A stretch of DNA of 64,000 nucleotides from the NCBI RefSeq assembly GCF_002250835.2, contig NZ_NOJY02000019.1:1-64000 (forward strand). Reading direction: 5' to 3'. Position numbers and translations under genes: made by a program. This document shows, one piece after another, positions 54,210 to 62,715 of the stretch. Numbering within the stretch: position 1 is the stretch's first letter; each line of letters begins with the position of its first letter. The stretch is from Romboutsia weinsteinii (GTDB lineage: Bacteria; Bacillota; Clostridia; Peptostreptococcales; Peptostreptococcaceae). The notes under the pieces were generated by a model. The model saw only the letters and a list, made by a program, of their open reading frames with translations. It did no database searches and was not told the origin of the DNA.

Positions 54210-54989
54210 TTATCTTACTAACCATCCACCATCAACAGCTAATATAGTTCCATTTATATAATCAGATGCTTTACTAGATAAGAATACAACTGCACCCATT
54301 AGATCAAATGGTTTACCCCATTTACCTGTTGGTATTCTTGATAATATTTCTTCGTTTCTTTTTTCATCAGCTCTTATAGGTGCTGTATTAGCAGTTTCTA
54401 TATATCCTGGTGCTATAGCATTTATTTGTATATTTTTATCAGCTAATTCATTTGCAAATGCTTTAGTTATACCAGCTACACCATGCTTACTTGCAGTGTA
54501 TGGTGGTACGAATTTTCCACCTTGGAAAGATAACATAGATGCTATGTTTATTATCTTACCTCCACCGTTTTCAACCATAGTTTTTGCAACCATTTGGCTT
54601 AGGTAGTATACTGCATTTAAGTTTATGTTCATTACAGCTTCCCAATCTTCTTCTTTATATTCAAGAAGAGGTGCTCTTCTTATAGTTCCTGCATTATTTA
54701 CTAGTATATCTATTTTTCCGAAAGCTTCAACAGCTTCTTTAACAACGTTTTCTCTATCTTCAGCTTTTGTTAAGTCTCCCTGAACAAAATGAACTTTTCT
54801 ACCTAAGCTTTCTACTAATTCTCTTGTTTCATCCCAATCTCTGTTATGAGTAGGAACTACTACATCAGCTCCAGCTTTGGCTAATGCAACTACATATCCT
54901 TGACCTAGTCCTGTATTTCCACCTGTTACCATTGCTACTTTTCCTTCTAGTGAGAAAAAGTCCATTGAAAAATCATTTAAACATCCCAT
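54210..54989 (-). CDS. kduD: 2-deoxy-D-gluconate 3-dehydrogenase / DKII reductase KduD
   Basis: A 259-residue short-chain dehydrogenase: cofactor motif VTGGNTGLGQG (~21-31), NNAG (~99), catalytic Ser and YTASKHG (Tyr ~164, Lys ~168), and the C-terminal INGTILAVDGGWLVR typical of KduD. It reduces 2,5-diketo-3-deoxygluconate to KDG with NADH. It follows kduI by 28 bases. AGGAGTATAT precedes the ATG. Confidence 0.93.
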   Translation of the reverse strand: MGCLNDFSMDFFSLEGKVAMVTGGNTGLGQGYVVALAKAGADVVVPTHNRDWDETRELVESLGRKVHFVQGDLTKAEDRENVVKEAVEAFGKIDILVNNAGTIRRAPLLEYKEEDWEAVMNINLNAVYYLSQMVAKTMVENGGGKIINIASMLSFQGGKFVPPYTASKHGVAGITKAFANELADKNIQINAIAPGYIETANTAPIRADEKRNEEILSRIPTGKWGKPFDLMGAVVFLSSKASDYINGTILAVDGGWLVR

Positions 54990-55017
54990 AATATATACTC
55001 CTTTAGCCCCTCTGTTT

Positions 55018-55848
55018 TTATTTTAAGTCTGACATCTTTACATGGTCCATATCATCAAATGTTTGATTTTCTCCACACATTCCCCATATAAATGTATAAT
55101 TACTTGTTCCTACTCCTGAGTGGATTGACCAACTTGGAGATATTAGTGCTTGTTCATTTTCAACTACTAAATGTCTTGTTTCTGATGGCTCTCCCATTAA
55201 GTGTATAACTCTTGTATCTTCTTTCATATCAAAGTAGAAGTATACTTCCATTCTTCTTTCATGTGTATGACATGGCATAGTATTCCATACGTTGTTAGGC
55301 TCTAACATTGTCATACCCATTAATAATTGACAACTTTGACATACATTTGGATGAACATATTGGTATATAGTTCTCTTATTTAGGTTTTCGTTTTCCCCAA
55401 GTCTAACTGGTCTTGCATCTTCTATATTTATTTTAACTGTTGGATATTCCTTATGTGCTGGTACTGAGTTTATATAAAACTTAGCTGGTTTTTCACCATC
55501 TTTTGATTTAAATAATATTTCTTTAACTCCCATACCTATGTACATACCATCGTGCTTTTTTATTTCATATTCAGCACCATCAAGTATTATTACACCATCT
55601 TCTCCTACGTTTATAACTCCCATTTCTCTTCTTTGTAGGAAAAACTCAACTCCCATTTCTTTTCCTGCAACTAAACTTAATGTTTCATTTATAGGCATTG
55701 CTCCACCAAATATAATTCTATCTACATGACTATATGTTAAGCCAATAGAATCTGGCGTAAATATTTCTTCTTTTAAATAATGCTCTCTTAATTCTTGTGT
55801 CCCATATTTTTTTGAATCAGCTGGATGATTCGCATATCTTATATCCAT
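55018..55848 (-). CDS. kduI: 5-keto-4-deoxyuronate isomerase KduI
   Basis: About 276 residues, a cupin-type zinc isomerase turning 4-deoxy-L-threo-5-hexosulose uronate into 2,5-diketo-3-deoxygluconate. The zinc site is visible as MPCHTHERRMEVYFYFD (His, His, Glu). Other family sequence: YANHPADSKKYGTQELREHYL at the start and WSIHSGVGTSNYTFIWGMCGENQTF at the end. The start is ATG 55848, eight bases after AGAGGGG; the frame is open 21 codons upstream into the operator. First gene of the kdu operon. Confidence 0.94.
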   Translation of the reverse strand: MDIRYANHPADSKKYGTQELREHYLKEEIFTPDSIGLTYSHVDRIIFGGAMPINETLSLVAGKEMGVEFFLQRREMGVINVGEDGVIILDGAEYEIKKHDGMYIGMGVKEILFKSKDGEKPAKFYINSVPAHKEYPTVKINIEDARPVRLGENENLNKRTIYQYVHPNVCQSCQLLMGMTMLEPNNVWNTMPCHTHERRMEVYFYFDMKEDTRVIHLMGEPSETRHLVVENEQALISPSWSIHSGVGTSNYTFIWGMCGENQTFDDMDHVKMSDLK

Positions 55849-55870
55849 ATTAATAACCCCTCTCTTTTCG

Positions 55871-55896
55871 TGTTCCATTATTCGGAACATCGTTTC
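55871..55896 (-). promoter_or_regulatory. KdgR-like operator of the kdu operon
   Basis: TGTTCCATTATTCGGAACA (55871-55889) and the overlapping GGAACATCGTTTC (55884-55896) align with the ugl operator over its full length. It occupies the same place relative to its promoter. Confidence 0.7.
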
Positions 55897-55909
55897 ATTT
55901 TCTATAATC

Positions 55910-55939
55910 ATTATATATTATACAGGTAAATAAAGTCAA
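55910..55939 (-). promoter_or_regulatory. Sigma-A promoter of the kdu operon
   Basis: Minus-strand TTGACT (55934-55939) and TATAAT (55910-55915) are 18 bases apart. A second TATAAT lies a few bases closer to the -35 box. Confidence 0.72.
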
Positions 55940-56004
55940 CAGCTAATTGGATAAAAAATTTGATTCACTCAAACTTTACCAGATAATTCATAATAATTAG
56001 TATA

Positions 56005-56040
56005 TAAAAAAGGAGGTCGTATATTACGACCTCCTCTTTC
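56005..56040 (-). terminator. Terminator of pnp, repeat-core copy 5
   Basis: The hairpin AAAGGAGGTCGT / ACGACCTCCTCTTT with core GTCGTATATTACGAC (56016-56030) is followed by a long T run on the minus strand, 20 bases after the pnp stop. Confidence 0.92.
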
Positions 56041-56061
56041 TTATATTGAGTAATTTATATA

Positions 56062-58176
56062 TTACTTTTCTTCTTTTTTCTCTACTTTTTCAGGCTTAGG
56101 TAAAAGTACTTTTCTAGATAAGTTAACTCTTCCTTTTTCATCTATTTCAGTAACCTTAACTGTTACTTCATCACCTACGTTTAGTACATCCTCAACCTTA
56201 GCAACTCTTTCGTGTGCTATGTGAGATATGTGAAGTAATCCTTCTTTACCTGGAAGTATTTCAACGAATGCACCGAAGTTCATTAATCTAGTTACTTTAC
56301 CAGTGTATGTTTGTCCTACTTCAGCCTCAGCAACTATATCGTTGATTCTTTGTTGAGCAAGAGCTATCATATCTGGATCTATTCCACCTATGAATACTTC
56401 TCCATCTTGTTCTATATCTATCTTAACACCAGTTTCATCGATTATCTTAGTTATAACCTTTCCGCCAGGTCCTATAACGTCTCTTATCTTATCTGGGTTT
56501 ATTCTCATTGTTATTATCTTAGGAGCATATCTAGATAATTCTGCCTTTGGAGCTGAGATTGTTTTTCTCATTTCATTTAATATGTGTATTCTACCAGCCT
56601 TAGCTTGAGTTAACGCATCTCTTAAAACTTGCTCATCTATTCCAGCTATTTTTATATCCATTTGTATAGCAGTTATACCTTTTTCAGTACCTGCAACCTT
56701 GAAGTCCATGTCTCCTAAGTGGTCTTCCATACCTTGTATGTCAGATAATACTGCAACCTTGTCATCATGCTTTATAAGACCCATTGCTATACCTGCTACC
56801 ATGTCCTTTATAGGTACACCAGCATCTAAAAGTGATATTGTAGAACCACAAACACTACCTTGAGATGTTGAACCATTTGAACTTAATACTTCAGATACTA
56901 CTCTTATTGCGTATGGGAAATCTTCTTTTGAAGGAAGTACTGGAACTAATGCTCTTTCTGCTAAAGCTCCATGACCTATTTCTCTTCTACCTGGTCCTCT
57001 TGATGGTCTAGCTTCACCAACACTGTATGCAGGGAAGTTGTAGTTGTGCATATATCTCTTGCTTTCTTCTTCATCAAGTCCATCTAATGTTTGAGCATCT
57101 CCAAGAGCACCTAATGTAGTTATAGACATAACTTGAGTTTGACCTCTTGTAAATAGTCCTGAACCATGAGTTCTAGGTATAAATCCATTATCACACCATA
57201 TTGGTCTTATTTCATCTGGCTTTCTGTTATCTGGTCTTATATTTTCATGTACTATAAGTTTTCTAACTTCTTCTTTTATTATAGCTTGAAGAGTTTCTTC
57301 TATATCTGAACCGAAATCTTCTACTACTTCTTCAAAATGAGCAAGAGTTGCTTGTTTAACAGCATCCATCTTTTCCATTCTTTCAAGCTTTTCTATAGTC
57401 TTAACAGCTTCTTTCATATCTGCAGTTGCAAATGCACGAACAGCTTTCTCAACGTCAGCATCTACTTGATGAAGTGTTATTTCCATCTTTTCTTTTCCAA
57501 CTTCAGAAACTATAGTTTCTATGAATTCAACTATTCCTTTAATTTGTTCATGTGCAAATAATATAGCTTCAAGCATTAATGCATCAGGTATTTCTTCTCC
57601 ACCAGCTTCAACCATCATTATAGCATCTTTAGTTCCTGATACTACTAAGTGAAGTGTACTCTTTTCTCTTTGTTCTAGAGTTGGGTTAACTACAAATGCA
57701 CCATCAACAAGTCCTACTACTACAGAACCAGTTGGCCCATTGAAAGGTATTTCAGATATAGATAATGCTATTGATGAACCTATCATAGCAACTACATCAG
57801 GCGTACAATCTGGGTCTACAGATAATACAGTAGCAACTACTTGTACATCATTTCTAAATCCTTTTGGGAATAATGGTCTTATAGGTCTATCTATAAGTCT
57901 AGAAGTAAGTATAGCCTTTTCTGAAGGTCTTCCTTCTCTCTTTAAAAATCCACCTGGTATTTTACCAACTGAGTATAATTTTTCTTCGTAATCAACACTT
58001 AGAGGGAAGAAATCTATTCCATCTCTTGGCTTAGCTGATTTAGACGTGTTAACCATAACCATAGTATCACCGTATCTAAGTATCGCACTACCACTAGCAA
58101 GTTCTGCTATTTTTCCTATTTCAACAGAGAATTCTCTCCCTGCTAAATCCATTGTAAAAATCTTATGTTCAAACAT
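56062..58176 (-). CDS. pnp: Polyribonucleotide nucleotidyltransferase (PNPase)
   Basis: A 704-residue 3'-5' phosphorolytic exoribonuclease of the mRNA degradosome. Two RNase PH domains (~10-140 and ~310-540, with [60 protein letters not shown]), a KH domain ([17 protein letters not shown], ~555-570) and an S1 domain ([31 protein letters not shown], ~622-690). The C-terminal tail is Lys/Glu-rich. It usually follows rpsO directly; here degV and a channel gene lie between. AGGAGGACAAACATT precedes the ATG. Confidence 0.97.
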   Translation of the reverse strand: MFEHKIFTMDLAGREFSVEIGKIAELASGSAILRYGDTMVMVNTSKSAKPRDGIDFFPLSVDYEEKLYSVGKIPGGFLKREGRPSEKAILTSRLIDRPIRPLFPKGFRNDVQVVATVLSVDPDCTPDVVAMIGSSIALSISEIPFNGPTGSVVVGLVDGAFVVNPTLEQREKSTLHLVVSGTKDAIMMVEAGGEEIPDALMLEAILFAHEQIKGIVEFIETIVSEVGKEKMEITLHQVDADVEKAVRAFATADMKEAVKTIEKLERMEKMDAVKQATLAHFEEVVEDFGSDIEETLQAIIKEEVRKLIVHENIRPDNRKPDEIRPIWCDNGFIPRTHGSGLFTRGQTQVMSITTLGALGDAQTLDGLDEEESKRYMHNYNFPAYSVGEARPSRGPGRREIGHGALAERALVPVLPSKEDFPYAIRVVSEVLSSNGSTSQGSVCGSTISLLDAGVPIKDMVAGIAMGLIKHDDKVAVLSDIQGMEDHLGDMDFKVAGTEKGITAIQMDIKIAGIDEQVLRDALTQAKAGRIHILNEMRKTISAPKAELSRYAPKIITMRINPDKIRDVIGPGGKVITKIIDETGVKIDIEQDGEVFIGGIDPDMIALAQQRINDIVAEAEVGQTYTGKVTRLMNFGAFVEILPGKEGLLHISHIAHERVAKVEDVLNVGDEVTVKVTEIDEKGRVNLSRKVLLPKPEKVEKKEEK

Positions 58177-58314
58177 TAATGTTTGTCCTCCTCTTTTATC
58201 TATAACCGTTTATTTTCTCTCATTTACTATATTATCAAAAAACCTATAATTTAACAATAAAAAACTCGAACACCGTATTTTATTAAAATCTTATAGCTAC
58301 TTTACACTATTTTT

Positions 58315-58345
58315 AAATTTATTATTTACTACTTATAATAAATTT
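58315..58345 (-). terminator. AT-only hairpin after degV
   Basis: An 11-bp perfect stem (AAATTTATTAT with ATAATAAATTT) made only of A and T lies just beyond the degV stop. A weak terminator at best. Confidence 0.3.
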
Positions 58346-58353
58346 AGTCATAT

Positions 58354-59184
58354 CTAATTTGAACAACTTATTGCAAAAATATCCGGACCTGTATGACAAC
58401 AAATACAAGCTCCACCTTCTGTTATAAAAATATTTTTTGCTTTGATATGTTCTAATTCTTTTTTTAGTAGTTCAAGGTCTTTTTCGTTATCTCCACAACC
58501 TATTGTTATATTTTTATCTTCTAATGTGTCATACTTTGAATTTAATAATCTTATCATTTCATGTATAACGTGCTTTTTGCCTCTTACTTTATTTATTACA
58601 GCTATATTACCATCTTCAACTGAGAATAAAGGCTTTAAATTTAACATATTCCCAATTGCTGCACTTGTAACAGATACTCTACCACTTCTTTTTAAATACT
58701 CAAGACTATCTGGTACAAATAATAATGTTACACTGCTTCTTAATTTTTCTAGCTCATCTATTATTTGTTTAGCATTTAAACCTTCTTTTTTAAGTTCCGC
58801 AGCCTTTATTACATATTGACCACTTCCAAGAGATAAGTTTAATGTATCAAATATATGTATATTTCCTTCAGTATCATTTTTTGCCATTACTGCACTTTGG
58901 TATGTGCCTGATGATTTAGAAGAACCTGTTATACACACTATTTCGTATTCTCCTACATATCTATCAAAAACTTCTTTAAATTGCATATACGTGGCTTGAG
59001 ATGTCTTAGGAAGTGTTTTAATTTCTTTCATCATTTTATAAAATTCTTGATTTGTCATATCTACAGAGTCTTTGTACTCTTTATCATCTATTATTATTGT
59101 TAAAGGTATTACATCTATATCATTGTTTTCAAGTAGCTCTTTAGGTACATCGCATAAGCTATCACAAATTAATTTTATTTTCAT
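58354..59184 (-). CDS. DegV family fatty-acid-binding protein
   Basis: About 276 residues. DegV proteins (FakB type) bind a fatty acid and present it to the kinase FakA for phosphorylation. Family marks: KLICDSLCDVPKEL at the start, KTSQATYMQF (the TSQ/TSxPS motif), GSSKSSGTYQSA, YLKRSGRVSVTSAAIGNMLNLKPLF, and a C-terminal Cys/His segment. The ATG 59184 is chosen with AGGAGG seven bases upstream; a TTG two codons earlier is open. No fakA gene is near. It stands alone between the channel gene and pnp. Confidence 0.9.
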   Translation of the reverse strand: MKIKLICDSLCDVPKELLENNDIDVIPLTIIIDDKEYKDSVDMTNQEFYKMMKEIKTLPKTSQATYMQFKEVFDRYVGEYEIVCITGSSKSSGTYQSAVMAKNDTEGNIHIFDTLNLSLGSGQYVIKAAELKKEGLNAKQIIDELEKLRSSVTLLFVPDSLEYLKRSGRVSVTSAAIGNMLNLKPLFSVEDGNIAVINKVRGKKHVIHEMIRLLNSKYDTLEDKNITIGCGDNEKDLELLKKELEHIKAKNIFITEGGACICCHTGPDIFAISCSN

Positions 59185-59432
59185 AATCAATCCTCCTACT
59201 ATACATTTAAAATATTATATTACTTTTATATAATTTACACAAACTTTTAATTTCTATATTTATATTACTTTTACCTTTTATATTCTATAAAATTATTCAC
59301 TAAATTTATAAAGTATAAACCTAAATATGTAGCTTTCTGTATATTTCAACAAATTACTTGCACTACGGCTTTCCTCAATTGTAACATTTTTAATAATATG
59401 CATTACTGTACCCGCCTCATAAATCCTACAGT

Positions 59433-60305
59433 TTATGATTCTTTATATGATAACACACTACTTAAAAATATAGTTATACAGATTACACTTGTAGTAGAAA
59501 TAATAATACCTATTAATTTTGCTGGAACTGTAACTGGGATTATATCTCCATATCCTACAGTTGTAAAAGTTATTATTGTATAATAAAACAAATCAAAATT
59601 ATTGGATACATTTGAGAATGAACCTGGATATATTTGATTTATTAAACATGTTGCTAGGAATAAATTTAATATAACCATAATCAATAATAGAACAGAAATT
59701 ATAGTTATACGACTTGCTGTATTGTTATCCCCATGCTTACTTTTTATGTGTACTGGATTTTTTATTAATCTAATAAGTACTTTCAAATTAAGTATGTATG
59801 ATATAAGAAGTCCAGCTAAAGCAATAATATGTATCCCTTCAAACTGTTTTGGGTCAAATAAAAACACAGTAAAATATACGCTTAATAAAAAATAACTAAG
59901 CAATAAGTTTCCTTTTAAGTCTTCATCTTTTACATTTCCTATAAACTTTTGTATTCCTGTAGTTATAAGTAATATATATCCTATAGAAAGATGAAGTATT
60001 AAAAGCGCTACTAATATACAGATTCCTGCAAATACATAGTGAATTAAAGTTTGTTGTGTCAATACATAATTGGTTATTGAACTCACAACCATTAATATTA
60101 CTAAAATTTCTGAGACAACAAATATACCACCATGCATAATCTTTATAAATATAGTGCCTTCAGTAAATATTGCTTTATACGTTTTATTTATCTCTTTTAG
60201 AGTCTTATATATGGATTTTATAAGTCTTTTATTTTTTTTATTATTACTTACTATAATAGACAATAGCACTATAATAGTACAAACAACTATTAATACTTTT
60301 CCCAT
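59433..60305 (-). CDS. Potassium channel family protein
   Basis: A 290-residue membrane protein with about seven hydrophobic segments. The C-terminal part is a 2TM pore module with the K+ selectivity filter TFTTVGYGDIIPVT (~250-262) between outer and inner helices; the preceding helices are not an obvious voltage sensor (no regularly spaced Arg). No RCK or cyclic-nucleotide domain follows. Selective K+ passage is well supported, the gating signal is unknown. AGGAGC precedes the ATG by about ten bases. It interrupts the usual rpsO-pnp neighbourhood. Confidence 0.87.
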   Translation of the reverse strand: MGKVLIVVCTIIVLLSIIVSNNKKNKRLIKSIYKTLKEINKTYKAIFTEGTIFIKIMHGGIFVVSEILVILMVVSSITNYVLTQQTLIHYVFAGICILVALLILHLSIGYILLITTGIQKFIGNVKDEDLKGNLLLSYFLLSVYFTVFLFDPKQFEGIHIIALAGLLISYILNLKVLIRLIKNPVHIKSKHGDNNTASRITIISVLLLIMVILNLFLATCLINQIYPGSFSNVSNNFDLFYYTIITFTTVGYGDIIPVTVPAKLIGIIISTTSVICITIFLSSVLSYKES

Positions 60306-60356
60306 GATAAATATAGCTCCTACATGATTATTTTATTGTTAACTTATATCTATTAT

Positions 60357-60403
60357 AAAAAAATAACCTATATCGTAATTATAAAATTACTCTATAGGTT
60401 ACC
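60357..60403 (-). terminator. Terminator of rpsO
   Basis: The outer stem AACCTATA with TATAGGTT and the inner GTAATT with AATTAC are followed on the minus strand by a run of seven T. A second AT-rich hairpin (60406-60436) overlaps the rpsO stop. Confidence 0.8.
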
Positions 60404-60432
60404 TTTATTATTTCTTTATTATAAAGAAATTA

Positions 60433-60687
60433 TTATTTTCTTAATCCTAACTTAGCTATTAAAGCTCTGTATCCATCAAGATCTCTATCCTTTAAGTAAG
60501 CTAATAAGTTTCTTCTTCTACCAACCATCTTTAAAAGACCTCTTCTTGAGTGGTGATCTTTCTTGTGAGTCTTTAAGTGGTCGTTTAATTCGTTTATTCT
60601 AGCTGTTAATAAAGCTATTTGTACTTCTGGAGAACCAGTATCTCCTTCAGCTCTTCCGAATTCTTTGATTATATCAGTCTTGTTCAT
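60433..60687 (-). CDS. rpsO: 30S ribosomal protein S15
   Basis: An 84-residue S15, with the universal [23 protein letters not shown] and [22 protein letters not shown] segments. It binds the central domain of 16S rRNA early in assembly. It is about five residues shorter at the N-terminus than E. coli or B. subtilis S15, which starts [11 protein letters not shown] here. The start is clear: CGGAGG lies eight bases before the ATG. A hairpin just upstream could be an autoregulatory leader. Confidence 0.97.
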   Translation of the reverse strand: MNKTDIIKEFGRAEGDTGSPEVQIALLTARINELNDHLKTHKKDHHSRRGLLKMVGRRRNLLAYLKDRDLDGYRALIAKLGLRK

Positions 60688-60722
60688 CGTGTGTACCTCC
60701 GTTTTTTTTATTAAAATCCCCT

Positions 60723-60762
60723 ATTACTAAGCATTGATTGGAGTATTCAAATGCCGGGTAAT
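60723..60762 (-). promoter_or_regulatory. Candidate S15 autoregulatory leader of rpsO
   Basis: In the 5' region of rpsO an outer stem ATTAC/GTAAT and an inner stem GCATT/AATGC enclose a symmetrical three-base internal loop and a 14-base apical loop, ~35 bases before the start codon. Many bacteria carry such S15-binding leaders, but structures differ between phyla, so assignment is by position only. Confidence 0.45.
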
Positions 60763-60792
60763 GGTTAATTTACTTACTTATTTTATCACAAC

Positions 60793-61722
60793 TTATATTA
60801 TTTTGCAAATATACTTTTCATATACATAATTTGTATCTTTTTTTAGCTGATTTTTTAATTCGTCTAGAGATGCGAATTTCTTTTCATCTCTTATTCTTTC
60901 TAAAAATTCAACTTTGATTACTTGTCCATATATATCTTCATTAAATTCGAGTATATTTGTTTCAATAGATATCTTATCTCCATTTACAGTTGGGTTGTAG
61001 CCTATATTAGTTGCCCCAGCATATACTTTGTCTTTGACATAGACCTTGGTAACATATATGCCAACTTTAGGAACAAGTACATCAGCATCAACTAAAATAT
61101 TTGCAGTAGGAAATCCTATTGTTCTTCCTAGCTTCTTTGCATGAATCACTTCACCTTTTAATTCATAATTATAACCTAAATATTCTTTAACCTTAGATAT
61201 ATTACCTGAAGTTACTAAATTTCTAATAAAAGTGCTACTAACTCTTATATTATTTATTTCTACAGGTTCTACTACCTCTAGTTCATAGTTATGTCTAGCT
61301 GATAAATGTTTTAAAAGTTTTGGATTTCCTTCTTTATTTTTAGCAAAAGTAAAATCATGTCCAACTATTATTTTTTTTGCGCCTAATTTATCAATTAAAA
61401 TATTCTTTATAAAATCCTGTGCAGATATTTTAGTCATATACTCATCAAATGGTATACTAACGACTACATCAACGCCTAAGTCTTTTAATCTCTCTATTTT
61501 TTCTTCATAGGTAATAATATTTTTTAATGAATTAGACTTAAAATAATTCGCTGGATGATTAGAAAATGTAAATACAACACTTCTTATATTTTTACTTTTA
61601 GCATATTCTATAGCCTTTTGTATAAGAGCTGTATGCCCTTTATGAAGTCCATCAAAATTCCCAATTGTAATGACACTTTCTTTTATAATATCTATTTCAT
61701 TTATTGAATTTATAATAGTCAT
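60793..61722 (-). CDS. ribF: Bifunctional riboflavin kinase / FAD synthetase
   Basis: A 309-residue enzyme making FMN and FAD. The N-terminal nucleotidyltransferase domain has TIGNFDGLHKGHTALI (~16-32) and IVGHDFTFAKNKEGN; STFIRNLVTSGNI follows. The C-terminal riboflavin kinase domain has GRTIGFPTANI (~205-215) and VYAGATNIGYNPTV. It lies between truB and rpsO as in most Firmicutes. ATG start with TGGGGAAATC upstream. Confidence 0.95.
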   Translation of the reverse strand: MTIINSINEIDIIKESVITIGNFDGLHKGHTALIQKAIEYAKSKNIRSVVFTFSNHPANYFKSNSLKNIITYEEKIERLKDLGVDVVVSIPFDEYMTKISAQDFIKNILIDKLGAKKIIVGHDFTFAKNKEGNPKLLKHLSARHNYELEVVEPVEINNIRVSSTFIRNLVTSGNISKVKEYLGYNYELKGEVIHAKKLGRTIGFPTANILVDADVLVPKVGIYVTKVYVKDKVYAGATNIGYNPTVNGDKISIETNILEFNEDIYGQVIKVEFLERIRDEKKFASLDELKNQLKKDTNYVYEKYICKII

Positions 61723-61798
61723 AATGATTTCCCCACTAAATCCTAATTTTAAATTCTAACCGCTAAACCTAAGCCTCATAATTTTAGCAGAGTGAATT

Positions 61799-62704
61799 TT
61801 ATATAAATAGTTTATCACTTTTTAGACTAATAGTGTTATCCTGTTTTTTTAATCTTCCTGCACCTAAAAACTCACCATTACTATATACTCTTACAAATTC
61901 ACCTTCATAAGATGAATCTTCTACCTTAAATCTTCTTGCATCAATAACACCACCATTGATGTAGTACTTTTCTGCGCTTGGATTTAAATCTGCCTTAGCA
62001 AAGTTGCTTAGTACATAGTCTATCTCATACATATGATTTTCTAAAGTGTTGTTTTCCTTAAATTCTTCTAACTGTTCTAAAGTTATTGCATTTTCAAGGT
62101 TAAACATTCCAGATGCTGTTCTAAGTAAAAATGACATATGACCTCCACAGCCTAAGATTTCTCCTATATCGTAGCATATACTTCTTACATATGTACCCTT
62201 AGAACAAGTTACATGAAACATTATTTTTTTATCATTAATACTAAGAATTTCTAATTCTTTTATATTAACCCTTCTTGGCTTTACTACTATTTGATCAGCC
62301 TTTCCACTTCTAGCTAAATCACACATCTTGCGTCCATTTACCTTTAGAGCAGAATAAATAGGAGGTAGTTGATCTATCTCTCCTCTTTGGCTATCAAATG
62401 CTTTTCTTAACTCTTCTTCAGTTATATTAAAATCATCTACTCTTTTTAAGATTTCACCAGATGAATCATATGTATCTGTGTTTATTCCTAAGGTAAGCTC
62501 ACAGATATAACTCTTGTCTTTGTTTAATATAAGTTCACTTACCTTAGTAGCTTTTCCTATGCATATAGGTAATACCCCTGACGCATCTGGGTCAAGGGTA
62601 CCTGTATGTCCAACTTTTTTTATATTTAAAATTCTTCTAACTCTACTTACAACATCGTGTGATGTCATTCCAGTAGGCTTAAGTATATTTACAATTTTGT
62701 TCAT
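61799..62704 (-). CDS. truB: tRNA pseudouridine-55 synthase
   Basis: About 301 residues. Catalytic Asp in GHTGTLDPDASGVLPI (~40), LPPIYSALKVNG (~108-119) and RVNIKELEI, with a short C-terminal PUA-like domain. It modifies U55 in the T-loop of tRNAs. The start at ATG 62704 has TTAAGGA at proper spacing; an earlier ATG three codons upstream abuts that site. It is preceded by nrnA with an 11-base gap. Confidence 0.96.
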   Translation of the reverse strand: MNKIVNILKPTGMTSHDVVSRVRRILNIKKVGHTGTLDPDASGVLPICIGKATKVSELILNKDKSYICELTLGINTDTYDSSGEILKRVDDFNITEEELRKAFDSQRGEIDQLPPIYSALKVNGRKMCDLARSGKADQIVVKPRRVNIKELEILSINDKKIMFHVTCSKGTYVRSICYDIGEILGCGGHMSFLLRTASGMFNLENAITLEQLEEFKENNTLENHMYEIDYVLSNFAKADLNPSAEKYYINGGVIDARRFKVEDSSYEGEFVRVYSNGEFLGAGRLKKQDNTISLKSDKLFI

Positions 62705-62715
62705 AAGTATCATCC

